Assembly (NCBI GenBank): GCA_021773055.1
Contig: JAJFKV010000002.1
Location: 1 to 64,000, forward strand
DNA: 64,000 nt
From: Woeseiaceae bacterium
Lineage (GTDB): Bacteria > Pseudomonadota > Gammaproteobacteria > Steroidobacterales > Woeseiaceae
Direction of reading: 5' to 3'
Shown: positions 7,741-16,041 of the stretch, piece after piece
How positions within the stretch are numbered: position 1 is the stretch's first letter
Layout of the letters: the number at the start of each line of letters is the position of its first letter
Notes under the pieces: generated by a model
The model's database searches: none
The model's input: the letters and a program-made list of their open reading frames with translations, nothing else
Told to the model about the DNA's origin: nothing
Position numbers and translations under genes: made by a program

Positions 7741-10461
7741 TTAGTCTTCCACATCCCATGGCAATAGTCGCGCCGCAGGCTTCGCTTCGGCAGGCTTCGC
7801 TTCGGCAGGCTTCGCCGGCTTAGGCTCTGGCTTCGATTCGGGTGCTGCTTTGGCAGCTGGCTTTGACTCCGGCTTCGATTCTGCGGCCGCCTTTGGTTTA
7901 GGCTCTGACTTAGCCTCAGAAACCGGCTTCGGTTTCGGCCCAGACTTCGACTTAGAAACCGGCTTCGGTTTCGACTCAGGCTTGGCTTCAGCAGCCGGCT
8001 TTGGTCTCGGTTTCGGTTTCGAATCAGACGCTGTTTCGGCGGCAGGTTTGGGTTTCGATTCCGGCTTCGATTCTGCGACAGGTTTCGGCTCCGCTTTTGC
8101 AGCAGGCTTCACGTCAGCTTTCGACTCAGCCTGAATCTTGTGAGACGCCGTGTCGTCAAGTTTGCTGACATCATTCGCACGCTCCGCATCGGTTCGTACC
8201 TTCGGCGGACCGTCGGCTTTCGGTTTGCGGCGGCGTGGTTTCGGCTTGTTCTCTGCCGCTGTCTGCTCAGCCTTGGTATTAGCTGCGGTGTCCTCAGGCT
8301 TGCTGTCCTGAGGCTTGATGTCCCGGGGCTTTGTATCTTGCGGCTTATTGTCTTGCGGCTTTTGCTCCTGAGGCTTCTGGTCCTCTGCGCCCTGATCTGT
8401 ATTTTGCTGCTGCTGATCAGTCGCTTGCTCAGGCTTGTCACCGCTGCTGCGACGACGTCTGCGACCGCCGCGACTGCGTCGACTACGCGTCTTCTTCTGC
8501 TCATTATTCGCCTCATCAGACTGCTCATTTTGCGTCTGTTTCGGCTTCTGTTGGGACCGCTGTTGCGTATTCTTCGACTTTTGATCTGCGTCTTTTGGCT
8601 GTTGTTTCTTGTTCTGTTGATTACCGGCTGCTTTTTTCCCGGGCCTCTTACGCTGATTGCCACGGTTGTCGTTACGCGAGCGCGATTCATTGCGCTGGCG
8701 GGACTGCTGTTGCGACCGCTTGCCACGATTCCCCTGCGTGCTCTTGCCGCGACGTTGTTGCGGTCTCTTCTTCTTCTTCTCATCACCGCCCGTAAACCAG
8801 CCAATGATGGTTGCCCAAAAACCCTTGCCAGGTGGTTTCTGTCGTTTCGGCGCAGGTGTTGACGGTTTCAAAGTACCGACAGCCGCCGGCTCAGCACCCT
8901 TGCGTTCGAGGATCGCCTGCGGTGATTCTGTTTCTACGGGAGCGTTGACCAGTGCAAAACTGGCACCAGTGTTCTCGGGCAACTCCATTTGATCGTCGCG
9001 TACGCGGCGCACATCGTAATGCGGTGTCTCGAGATGGGAGTTTGCAACGAGTACCACCTGAGTCTCATTTCGATCCTCAAGATTTTGTACCCAGTCACGC
9101 TTCTCATTCAGCAGATAGGTTGCAACTTCTACCGGCAATTGAGCGATGACCTTAGAGGTACGTTCCTTGCGGGCTTCTTCGCCGATGATTCTCAGGATAG
9201 CGAGCGCCAATGATTCGGTGCCGCGAATTGTGCCAAAGCCCGTGCAACGAGGGCAGGTCTTGTAGGCCGATTCGCCGATTGATGGCCGCAAACGTTGTCG
9301 CGACATCTCCAGCAGTCCGAAGCGACTGATTTTGCCGATCTGTACTCGTGCCCGGTCCTCGTGAACGGCATCGCGCAAGCGGTTTTCCACTTCACGCTGA
9401 TGTTTTTGCGGGCCCATATCAATAAAGTCGATAACAATGAGTCCGCCAAGATCGCGAATTCTCAATTGTCGTGCGACTTCATCGGCTGCTTCGAGGTTGG
9501 TATTAAAGGCCGTGGCTTCAATGTCACTGCCTTTGGTCGCGCGCGCCGAGTTGATGTCGATCGAGACCATGGCTTCGGTGTGATCGATGACGATGCTGCC
9601 GCCCGATGGCAATGTCACGTTGTGCGCAAATGCCGACTCGATCTGCGTTTCGATCTGAAAGCGCGTAAACAGTGGCACCGGATCGACATAGTGTTTCAGC
9701 TTCTTGAGATTGTGCGGCATCGTCTGTTCGACGTGTTCGTAGGCGTCTTTATAAGTCGCCTCGTCGTCGATCAGGATTTCGCCGATTTCATTGGTCAGGT
9801 AATCGCGCAGTGCTCGGACTACTGAGTCACTTTCACGATAGATCAGGAACGGTGAGGTGCGTTCCAGCACCACGTTCAGGATGGCAGTCCAGACGGTGAG
9901 CAGGTTTTGCAGATCCCACGCGAGTTCCTCGGCGGTGCGATCGATGCCAGCCGTTCGGAGGATGACACTCATGTTCTCCGGAATTTCGACCTCGTTAAGC
10001 GCTTTGCGAGCCAGGTCTCGATCTTCACCGGTGATACGCCGCGACACGCCGCCCGAACGGTCTTTATTTGGCTTCAATACGATGAAGCGGCCCGCGAGGC
10101 TGACAAAGGTCGTGAGTGCTGCACCCTTGTTGCCACGTTCTTCTTTGTCGACCTGGACAACAATGTCCTGACCTTCTTTGAGAACGTCTCTTATATTGGG
10201 TTTGCCGCCGGATTTATTGTCTTTAACAAAGTATTCGCTGGAGATTTCTTTCAGCGGCAGGAATCCGTGGCGTTCTGCACCGTAATCGACAAACGCGGCT
10301 TCGAGGCTGGGCTCGACGCGTGTGATCTTTCCTTTGTAAATATTGGCTTTTTTGCGTTCGCTAGCCGGTGCTTCGATATTGAGGTCGTACAGGAGTTGGC
10401 CGTCGACCATCGCCATGCGCAACTCTTCTTCTTGAGTTGCATTGATTAGCATTCTTTTCAT
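7741..10461 (-). CDS. rne: Ribonuclease E
   Basis: The 906-residue essential endoribonuclease for mRNA decay and rRNA/tRNA processing. The N-terminal catalytic half has the S1 domain (ANIYKGKITRVEPSLEAAFVDYG), the 5' sensor/RNase H-like part, the acidic catalytic segment (VSIDINSARATKG and later VIDFIDM) and the zinc-link CPRC motif. After about residue 520 the chain is disordered and strongly basic (polyR/K/Q), then a long run of Lys-Pro-Glu-Ser-Ala repeats, and ends in RLLPWDVED. That C-terminal half normally anchors the enzyme to the membrane and builds the degradosome. The gene is divergent from rluC with a long leader, as in enterics. Confidence 0.96.
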   Translation of the reverse strand: MKRMLINATQEEELRMAMVDGQLLYDLNIEAPASERKKANIYKGKITRVEPSLEAAFVDYGAERHGFLPLKEISSEYFVKDNKSGGKPNIRDVLKEGQDIVVQVDKEERGNKGAALTTFVSLAGRFIVLKPNKDRSGGVSRRITGEDRDLARKALNEVEIPENMSVILRTAGIDRTAEELAWDLQNLLTVWTAILNVVLERTSPFLIYRESDSVVRALRDYLTNEIGEILIDDEATYKDAYEHVEQTMPHNLKKLKHYVDPVPLFTRFQIETQIESAFAHNVTLPSGGSIVIDHTEAMVSIDINSARATKGSDIEATAFNTNLEAADEVARQLRIRDLGGLIVIDFIDMGPQKHQREVENRLRDAVHEDRARVQIGKISRFGLLEMSRQRLRPSIGESAYKTCPRCTGFGTIRGTESLALAILRIIGEEARKERTSKVIAQLPVEVATYLLNEKRDWVQNLEDRNETQVVLVANSHLETPHYDVRRVRDDQMELPENTGASFALVNAPVETESPQAILERKGAEPAAVGTLKPSTPAPKRQKPPGKGFWATIIGWFTGGDEKKKKRPQQRRGKSTQGNRGKRSQQQSRQRNESRSRNDNRGNQRKRPGKKAAGNQQNKKQQPKDADQKSKNTQQRSQQKPKQTQNEQSDEANNEQKKTRSRRSRGGRRRRRSSGDKPEQATDQQQQNTDQGAEDQKPQEQKPQDNKPQDTKPRDIKPQDSKPEDTAANTKAEQTAAENKPKPRRRKPKADGPPKVRTDAERANDVSKLDDTASHKIQAESKADVKPAAKAEPKPVAESKPESKPKPAAETASDSKPKPRPKPAAEAKPESKPKPVSKSKSGPKPKPVSEAKSEPKPKAAAESKPESKPAAKAAPESKPEPKPAKPAEAKPAEAKPAARLLPWDVED
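7775..8110 (-). repeat. Low-complexity repeat tract encoding the RNase E C-terminus
   Basis: The DNA encodes repeated K-P-x-(A/E/S) units. At its end a 15-base unit, GCAGGCTTCGCTTCG on the plus strand, repeats exactly at 7775-7789 and 7790-7804, with a partial third copy. Codon-level repetition in a disordered region makes the tract prone to expansion and contraction. Long frames on the opposite strand here are artefacts of the composition. Confidence 0.8.
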
Positions 10462-10762
10462 GTTGCCCTACTTGAGTAATGGAGGGCAGCAAAACGGGGC
10501 GTAGCGCCTGGCAGGCAGATCGGTGGTCACGCAAAAGAACCTGGCGCCGTATTGCGCCATCGAAAGTCTTCGTTAGTTCAGTTTGGGTCTGACGCAAAAT
10601 CGTCAGTACCCACAAAAAAATCAGCATGATTTCCCTGCGGCCTTGCCGCTGCGGCGCGCGCCGGAATCCGGTGTTGCTGCCGTCTGAAATCAGGTCTCGC
10701 AGATCGCGGGACCAAAAAAAAATCGTTTGATGTGTCTGCTCCGGTATCCCGGAGTTCCACTC
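10462..10762 (-). promoter_or_regulatory. Long rne 5' leader, probably autoregulatory
   Basis: About 300 bases separate the predicted rne transcription start (near 10762) from its ATG. The leader has a hairpin GGTCCCGCG-ATCT-GCGAGACC (10692-10712 on the plus strand) and runs of eight or more U before and after structured segments. In E. coli the rne leader, of similar length, folds so that RNase E cuts its own message. The same logic is inferred here from length, position and U-rich/hairpin layout, not from base identity. No gene was found in this stretch. Confidence 0.6.
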
Positions 10763-10768
10763 GGCGGT

Positions 10769-10796
10769 AATATAACACACCGCAAGACGACTTCAA
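10769..10796 (-). promoter_or_regulatory. Sigma-70 promoter of rne
   Basis: On the minus strand TTGAAG (10796-10791) and TATATT (10774-10769) are 16 bases apart. The predicted start is near 10762, giving a roughly 300-base leader. It lies inside the rne-rluC intergenic region, just before the rluC start on the other strand. Confidence 0.65.
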
Positions 10797-10806
10797 GTGA
10801 TTGATC

Positions 10807-11802
10807 ATGCAAGAAAAGCCCTCGCAGGGACTGAAACCAACGGCGCCTGAGGGCACACAGCAGACTCGTGTGCGCAAAGTGGTGATAGACAATGAGCGTG
10901 CGGGCCAGAGAATCGACAATTTCTTGCGTGGTGAGCTGCCCGGAGTACCCAAAGGACGCTTGTATCGCCTGCTTCGGCGTGGCGAAGTGCGGGTCAACGG
11001 AGGTCGAATTCGGGCTGAATACAAGCTCGTGGAGGGCGATGAGGTGCGCATACCACCGGCTCGTATCCGGGCTGAGGGTGCGCCGCCCTCGGAAAAGATG
11101 GCGACCGACATGCTCGATCGCGTGATCTATGAGGACAAGCGGCTGCTGGTGTTGAACAAGCCCTCCGGCGTCGCGGTTCATGGAGGTAGTGGCATCAGCC
11201 ACGGGGTGATCGAGCTGCTGCGCCATTCGCGACCAGACCTCAAGGAGCTGGCGCTGGTGCATCGAATAGATCGCGAGACCTCTGGGTGCCTGGTCATGGC
11301 CAAACGCCGCAGTGCGCTGCGCGATCTGCACGAGAAGTTTCGGGAAGGCAAGGTTGAGAAGAATTACCTGGCACTGGTCGTTGGCAACTGGCAGCTCGGT
11401 GAACAACTAATCGACGCGCCTCTGCACGTACAAAATCGCAAGAATGGCGAGCGCCATGTTGTTGTGAGTGGCAAGCACGGCAAATCAGCGCAGACCCGCG
11501 TCAGCCTGTCGCGAACCTACGTCAAATACAGCTTATTGCAGTGCGCGCCGCTCACCGGACGCACGCATCAGATTCGCGTGCACCTCGATCACGCCGAGCA
11601 TCCCATCGTCGGTGACGAGCGCTACGGTGATGATGACGCCAATCGCAAAGCGAAGAAGTTTGGACTCAAGCGTTTATTCCTGCATGCGCAGTCAATTTCG
11701 TTCGCTGATGACGGCGGCAACGACCTGCATTTCACTGCACCCCTGGCTGAAGACCTGGAGCGGTTCCTGACAGTCGGAATCATTGATGCCAAAAGAAAAT
11801 GA
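10807..11802 (+). CDS. rluC: 23S rRNA pseudouridine synthase RluC
   Basis: A 331-residue RluA-family enzyme that converts uridines of 23S rRNA (955/2504/2580 in E. coli) to pseudouridine. An S4 RNA-binding domain (residues about 28-85: AGQRIDNFLRGELPGVPKGRLYRLLRRGEVRVNG) precedes the catalytic domain. HRIDRETSG holds the catalytic Asp155, and LTGRTHQIRVHL is the other family signature. The divergent position next to rne is the conserved location of rluC, which separates it from RluD and RluA. The ATG at 10807 is preferred over an in-frame TTG six bases earlier. Confidence 0.93.
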   Translation: MQEKPSQGLKPTAPEGTQQTRVRKVVIDNERAGQRIDNFLRGELPGVPKGRLYRLLRRGEVRVNGGRIRAEYKLVEGDEVRIPPARIRAEGAPPSEKMATDMLDRVIYEDKRLLVLNKPSGVAVHGGSGISHGVIELLRHSRPDLKELALVHRIDRETSGCLVMAKRRSALRDLHEKFREGKVEKNYLALVVGNWQLGEQLIDAPLHVQNRKNGERHVVVSGKHGKSAQTRVSLSRTYVKYSLLQCAPLTGRTHQIRVHLDHAEHPIVGDERYGDDDANRKAKKFGLKRLFLHAQSISFADDGGNDLHFTAPLAEDLERFLTVGIIDAKRK

Positions 11803-11843
11803 TGCGTCGCACTCACAAGGGCATTAACGCGCACGGCACGCAC

Positions 11844-12437
11844 CTACGGGAGTAGGTAATCCAGTTGCAGCAGGCGGTCTGCGACCCAGATCATCGGCAG
11901 GCCGATGAGTGCGGACGGGTCATCGGACGTGACCGAATCGAACAATACAAATCCGGCCCCTTCCAGCTTAAAGCTGCCGGCACAGTCGTAGGGCTCGTCG
12001 TGTCGCAGGTATGCCTCCGCCAAACGTCGATCAAATTGCCGAAACCGGACGGTGGTTACGTCGGTATGTTCATAGCGCGCGCGGCCGATCGGGTCGAGAA
12101 TGCAGACGGCAGTCAGGAACTTGACGGCTTTGCCTGAAGCGGCGAGCAGTTGCTCGATGGCCTTCTGATGGTCGCCGGGCTTGCCGAGAACCTGATCTTC
12201 AAGAACAGCCAGCTGGTCGGCGCCAATAATGAGGGACTGCCGGTGATTAATAGCGATTGCTTCGGCTTTATTGCGCGCCAGGTAGGTCGCGAGCTCGTCC
12301 GGTGGCAGCTCCTGATCGTTGGATTCATCGACGCCAGGCGCGACCGCCTCGTAGCTGTCGAGAAATCGCTCCAGCAGTCCACGCCGATAGGGCGAGGATG
12401 AGGCCAGAACAATCGTCGGTGCGGACGGATTTTGCAT
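11844..12437 (-). CDS. Maf-family nucleotide pyrophosphatase (YceF type)
   Basis: A 197-residue house-cleaning enzyme hydrolysing modified nucleoside triphosphates. The family signatures are LASSSPYRRGLLERF at the N-terminus, ESN near residue 39, IIGADQLAVLE, LGKPG and the YDCAGSFKLEG segment. In enterics the Maf copy next to yceD-rpmF is YceF, which acts on 7-methyl-GTP; the same neighbourhood here supports that specificity. The ATG at 12437 follows an in-frame TTG that I reject as a start. It is convergent with rluC and divergent from yceD. Confidence 0.88.
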   Translation of the reverse strand: MQNPSAPTIVLASSSPYRRGLLERFLDSYEAVAPGVDESNDQELPPDELATYLARNKAEAIAINHRQSLIIGADQLAVLEDQVLGKPGDHQKAIEQLLAASGKAVKFLTAVCILDPIGRARYEHTDVTTVRFRQFDRRLAEAYLRHDEPYDCAGSFKLEGAGFVLFDSVTSDDPSALIGLPMIWVADRLLQLDYLLP

Positions 12438-12531
12438 AAACAAATCAGGCTGTTAAGGTCAGGGCAGGGCAGTTTAACGGGTTTCGGACAGGCTGCGGGC
12501 GATTTTGTGGCTCGAACCTCGTCCAAGGGCT

Positions 12532-12560
12532 TTGACACTGGCGCCATGGGTCCTTATCAT
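12532..12560 (+). promoter_or_regulatory. Consensus sigma-70 promoter of the yceD operon
   Basis: A perfect -35, TTGACA (12532-12537), and -10 TATCAT (12555-12560) are separated by 17 bases. Transcription should start near 12567. The best yceD ATG is at 12570, leaving a leader of at most three bases. The promoter would drive yceD-rpmF-plsX-fabH. Confidence 0.75.
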
Positions 12561-12569
12561 GCGCGCGCC

Positions 12570-13151
12570 ATGGGCAATCCGCTGCAAGATCGTCGTACCG
12601 CTGTAGATTTTTCGTCGGTCGAACAAGTTATTGAAATTGCTGATAAAATTAGCTCTTTCGAAAGTCTTGCGAGCATTGTCGAGGCTGATCTTGATGCGCT
12701 CGATCCTGACAAAAAGCCATCCGGGTGGCGCGATAGCGCTGTTCTCGGTGAGCTACAATTCAGGTTTCGGGATGCAGACAGGTGCATTCCGGTGCTTACA
12801 GGATGTGTAACAGCCGACGTCGCAGCAGTTTGCCAGCGTTGTCTGGAGCCGTTTCAACTCGAGCTCGAAATTGAGCCGACGTTGTTATTGCTGGGGGCAG
12901 AGCAATCTGCCGACGGGTACGATGACATTGAAGTCTGGGAACTCGAAGAACAAACATTGCGGCCGCAGGATATTGTTGAAGAGTTGTTGATTATGGCAAT
13001 GCCGCTTTCGGCAATGCACGACAACATGGCCGATTGCAAAGCATTCGAGACAGCTGCTCCGTCGGCGGTTGAGGATGCAGAAGATTTAGTAAGGCCGTTT
13101 GCGGCACTGCGTTCGCAAATATCACAGAATGAAAAGGACCCGGACGAATAA
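12570..13151 (+). CDS. yceD: YceD/DUF177 family protein
   Basis: A 193-residue cytoplasmic protein of the DUF177 family, whose gene almost always precedes rpmF. Family work links it to 23S rRNA accumulation or ribosome assembly. The signature CQRCLEPFQLELEIEP lies mid-protein, followed by an acidic stretch and PLSAMHDNMADC, a conserved C-terminal metal-like Cys/His segment. Start choice matters: the frame is open from 12432, but homologues align from about the ATG at 12570. The promoter at 12532-12560 makes earlier starts impossible on its transcript. Confidence 0.85.
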   Translation: MGNPLQDRRTAVDFSSVEQVIEIADKISSFESLASIVEADLDALDPDKKPSGWRDSAVLGELQFRFRDADRCIPVLTGCVTADVAAVCQRCLEPFQLELEIEPTLLLLGAEQSADGYDDIEVWELEEQTLRPQDIVEELLIMAMPLSAMHDNMADCKAFETAAPSAVEDAEDLVRPFAALRSQISQNEKDPDE

Positions 13152-13173
13152 TCGGGTTTAATTGGAGAAAGTT

Positions 13174-13368
13174 ATGGCAGTTCAAAAAAGCCGCAGAACA
13201 CCGGCAACACGCGGCGCACGTCGTTCACACGACAAGCTCAAGAATGCAGCATTGTCTGTTGATCCGACGTCAGGTGAAACACACCTGCGCCATCGCGTAA
13301 CACCCGACGGTTTCTACCGCGGCGTTCAGGTTGTCAAGCAACCTGAGATCGAAGCAGACGACGAGTAA
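13174..13368 (+). CDS. rpmF: 50S ribosomal protein L32
   Basis: A 64-residue L32 protein beginning [20 protein letters not shown], the family signature, and rich in Arg/Lys. A good ribosome site, GGAG, lies 7 bases before the ATG. The C-terminus ends in an acidic EIEADDE tail. The gene follows yceD by 22 bases, and a hairpin separates it from plsX, the classic yceD-rpmF-plsX-fabH order that links ribosome and lipid synthesis. Confidence 0.96.
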   Translation: MAVQKSRRTPATRGARRSHDKLKNAALSVDPTSGETHLRHRVTPDGFYRGVQVVKQPEIEADDE

Positions 13369-13378
13369 GTTTTCCCTC

Positions 13379-13403
13379 GCCCGGCTGGCAGATGAAGCCG
13401 GGC
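13379..13403 (+). promoter_or_regulatory. 8-bp hairpin between rpmF and plsX
   Basis: GCCCGGCT (13379-13386) pairs perfectly with AGCCGGGC (13396-13403) around a 9-base loop. It ends nine bases before the GTG start of plsX and has no U-run, so it is not a standard terminator. It may limit plsX translation or protect the rpmF message end, giving high L32 and low PlsX output from one transcript. Confidence 0.6.
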
Positions 13404-13412
13404 TGACTGTTT

Positions 13413-14423
13413 GTGGGAACAAACTCAACCCTCTCCCTTGACGCAATGAGCGGCGACCTCGGTGCCGAGGTTGTCGTGCGGGCGGCTGCGGCGACGCTCG
13501 AAAAATACACGCACATAGAATTGATCATCGTTGGCGACCAGACTGAACTACAGCGGCTGGTTTCCCAAATCGTCGGTGATAATCCTCGCCTAAGGATAGT
13601 GCACGCCTCCGAGATTGTTGAAATGTCGGAGCCACCGGCTGATGCATTGCGCAAGAAGAAGGATTCTTCGATGCGCGTCGCGATCAACCTTGTCAAAGAC
13701 GGCAGCGCAGACGCCTGCGTCAGTTCCGGTAACACCGGAGCATTAATGGCAACCGCGAAATTTGTGCTGAAGATGCTGCCCGGTATTAATCGTCCGGCAT
13801 TCATTACCGAGCTACCGGCAAAAGGCGGAACACTGCACATGCTGGATCTTGGTGCCAATACTCACGCAACTGCCGAGCAACTTTTTCAATACGCGATGAT
13901 GGGCTCCATTGTGTCGTCTGACATTGTTGGTATTGATAGCCCGCGTATCGCGTTACTCAATATTGGCGTCGAAGACATAAAAGGTCACGATACAGTCCGT
14001 GAAGCGGCAGATTTACTGAACGCAAGCACGCTGAATTATGTTGGCTTCATCGAAGGTGATGACCTTTTCTCCGGCAAGGCAGACGTTGTCGTGACCGACG
14101 GGTTTACCGGGAATGTTGCGCTTAAAACTATTGAGGGCGCGGTTGGCCTGGTGCACCATTTTCTAAAGCGTGCCTTTACTCGCAACTGGTTTTCGAAACT
14201 GCAGGCGTTACTCGCAAGCCGCGTACTGAAAGGCCTGGCCGCGGAAATGGACTCGCGCAATTACAATGGTGCGACTCTGGTAGGGCTAAATGGTATTGTT
14301 ATCAAAAGCCACGGCGGAGCTGATTCTGTTGCTTTCCAACATGCTATAGATACCGCTATTGTTGAAACTCGGAATCAATTGCCCGAGCAAATTGGCTCCC
14401 TGCTACAAAAGGAATCTGCATGA
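13413..14423 (+). CDS. plsX: Phosphate acyltransferase PlsX
   Basis: A 336-residue peripheral membrane enzyme that makes acyl-phosphate from acyl-ACP for phospholipid synthesis with PlsY. The N-terminal LSLDAMSGDLGAEV matches the PlsX signature, with SGD where most members have GGD. VSSGNTGALMATA and VVTDGFTGNVALKTIEG are the other family blocks. The start is GTG, with a hairpin just upstream and no clear ribosome site. The stop overlaps the fabH start by four bases (ATGA), so the two are coupled. Confidence 0.94.
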   Translation: MGTNSTLSLDAMSGDLGAEVVVRAAAATLEKYTHIELIIVGDQTELQRLVSQIVGDNPRLRIVHASEIVEMSEPPADALRKKKDSSMRVAINLVKDGSADACVSSGNTGALMATAKFVLKMLPGINRPAFITELPAKGGTLHMLDLGANTHATAEQLFQYAMMGSIVSSDIVGIDSPRIALLNIGVEDIKGHDTVREAADLLNASTLNYVGFIEGDDLFSGKADVVVTDGFTGNVALKTIEGAVGLVHHFLKRAFTRNWFSKLQALLASRVLKGLAAEMDSRNYNGATLVGLNGIVIKSHGGADSVAFQHAIDTAIVETRNQLPEQIGSLLQKESA

Positions 14424-15388
14424 CATATTCGCGCATCGTTGGTACGGGACGTTATCTTCCCGAAAGAATCATGACGAACGCCGATCTTGAAAAGATCGTT
14501 GATACCTCCGATGAGTGGATTCGTACGCGCACCGGTGTCGAGCGCCGACATGTTTGTGCAGAAGATCAGACAACGTCCGACATGTGTATCGAAGCGGCAA
14601 AAGTCGCAATGGATGACGCAGGTGTTACACCCGAAGACATCGATATGGTCATTACCGGCACAACAACGCCGGACCTGATCTTTCCGAATATCTCGACCAT
14701 CATTCAGCACAAGCTCGGCATACCCGCTTGCACGGCTTTCAGTCTCGAAGCGGCTTGCACCGGTTTCATCTATGCGCTGACCACCGCCGATAAATTTATC
14801 AAGGCGGGTGAAGCCAAATGCGCGTTGGTCATGGGCGCGGAATGCATTACCAAGCTGATTGACTGGAGCGATCGCAATACCTGTGTGTTGTTTGGCGATG
14901 GTGCCGGAGCCGTGATTCTTAAGTCGTCGGACAAGCCGGGCATAATTTCCTGCCATCTCGGGGCCGATGGTCAGTACAAGGACTTGTTGTATTACCCGTT
15001 CGGCGCATCAAAAAATCTCGCAGCGGCTGGTACTGATGCGGGCAAAATTATGATGACAGGCAACGATGTATTCAAGGTTGCTGTAAAGAAGCTCGGCCAA
15101 ATCGCATCGGAAACACTTGAGGACGCTGGCGTTACGAAAGAAGAGCTTGACTGGCTGGTGCCACATCAGGCGAACATTCGTATCATCCAGGCGATGGCAA
15201 AACGTCTCGACATGCCAATGGAAAAAGTCATTTTGACAGTTCAGGACCACGGCAACACTTCAGCTGCCTCGGTGCCGATGGCGCTCGATGTTGGAATACG
15301 TGATGGCCGGCTTAAACCCGGTCAGCTAATCCTGATGGAGGCATTCGGCGGTGGATTCACCTGGGGCTCGGTGTTGATGCGTCTCTAA
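14420..15388 (+). CDS. fabH: Beta-ketoacyl-ACP synthase III
   Basis: A 322-residue condensing enzyme that starts fatty acid synthesis by joining acetyl-CoA and malonyl-ACP. The catalytic triad is visible: Cys113 in EAACTGFIYAL, His in VPHQANIR and Asn in GNTSAAS. Its length matches E. coli FabH. It is the last gene of the yceD-rpmF-plsX-fabH unit. The usual next genes fabD, fabG and acpP are absent; a terminator and a convergent gene follow instead, so the rest of the pathway is encoded elsewhere. Confidence 0.95.
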   Translation: MTYSRIVGTGRYLPERIMTNADLEKIVDTSDEWIRTRTGVERRHVCAEDQTTSDMCIEAAKVAMDDAGVTPEDIDMVITGTTTPDLIFPNISTIIQHKLGIPACTAFSLEAACTGFIYALTTADKFIKAGEAKCALVMGAECITKLIDWSDRNTCVLFGDGAGAVILKSSDKPGIISCHLGADGQYKDLLYYPFGASKNLAAAGTDAGKIMMTGNDVFKVAVKKLGQIASETLEDAGVTKEELDWLVPHQANIRIIQAMAKRLDMPMEKVILTVQDHGNTSAASVPMALDVGIRDGRLKPGQLILMEAFGGGFTWGSVLMRL

Positions 15389-15418
15389 AAGATAAGGTCA
15401 CTATTACCGTATCCTTTT
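15387..15418. terminator. Bidirectional terminator between fabH and the DUF1232 gene
   Basis: AAAAGATAAGGT pairs with ACCGTATCCTTTT with one mismatch and one bulge around a 7-base loop. A-run on one side and T-run on the other let it work on both strands. It sits between two convergent genes, starting inside the fabH stop codon. Confidence 0.65.
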
Positions 15419-15962
15419 ACCAAAGCTTACTTTTCTTCTGTTGCGCTGAGCGGCGTTGCATGCGTTGATGCAATTGTTGCCGGCGACGATCAATTCGGTC
15501 ACGACGAATAGCCGGGTCAATATCCTTGCCTTTGCCACTGTCGAAATCTTCTCGAAACTGGCAAAAATCTTCATAAGCGATGCGTACGTGGTGTAATTCG
15601 CGCACAACCAGCTCGATGATGATGACATCGTCGAGGTAACCAATGACCGGAATATCGTCGGGCAGAATGTCCTCGGGGTCGGCAAAATACACAAACGCCG
15701 CGAGCAAACGCTCTCGATCTGCCTCCGGTAAGTGCCACTCTTCGTCGGCCAGCATGCCGATCATTGACTCGAGTTCGGGGATACGCTTGCCGACAAAGTC
15801 AGGCAACGGCTCGTTTTTGCGAATCTCAACAAGCACATCATTGATGGCTTCAACGATCTCTGACTCTTCCGCATCGCGCACGGCCTCACGAGACTGTTTG
15901 AGGGCCTTGCGAAAAAAATTCAGGTCACGATCGCTGAGTTCGAATGAAATTTTCATCGACAT
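15417..15962 (-). CDS. DUF1232 (YkvA-like) protein
   Basis: A 181-residue protein with a DUF1232 core at about residues 88-125: LLAAFVYFADPEDILPDDIPVIGYLDDVIII, matching the family pattern of a hydrophobic helix with P.D..PD.IP..G.LDD. The N-terminal half is helical and acidic, and the C-terminal 35 residues are very basic (RRDRIDRRRQQLHQRMQRR). Function is unknown for the family. The start is the ATG at 15962; another ATG six bases downstream is equally possible. It stands alone and convergent with fabH. Confidence 0.75.
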   Translation of the reverse strand: MSMKISFELSDRDLNFFRKALKQSREAVRDAEESEIVEAINDVLVEIRKNEPLPDFVGKRIPELESMIGMLADEEWHLPEADRERLLAAFVYFADPEDILPDDIPVIGYLDDVIIIELVVRELHHVRIAYEDFCQFREDFDSGKGKDIDPAIRRDRIDRRRQQLHQRMQRRSAQQKKSKLW

Positions 15963-16041
15963 GCGGGGAGGCTACCGGGAAGTCCCTATATCGGTCAATG
16001 CATGATGGTTTACCATGTGTACAGATAGACAGGCTCTAGCT

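Noticed and set aside
7775-8110. Repeats in rne as a possible CRISPR array
   Set aside because: Units are short, irregular and in frame with a protein; no spacers of constant length.
7850-8862. Long plus-strand frames opposite rne
   Set aside because: They are produced by the repetitive K/P/E and R/Q codons of rne read backwards; hydrophobic or Gly/Phe repeats in them have no start signals.
10801-10806. TTG start for rluC
   Set aside because: An ATG six bases later fits better; the extra two residues are not supported.
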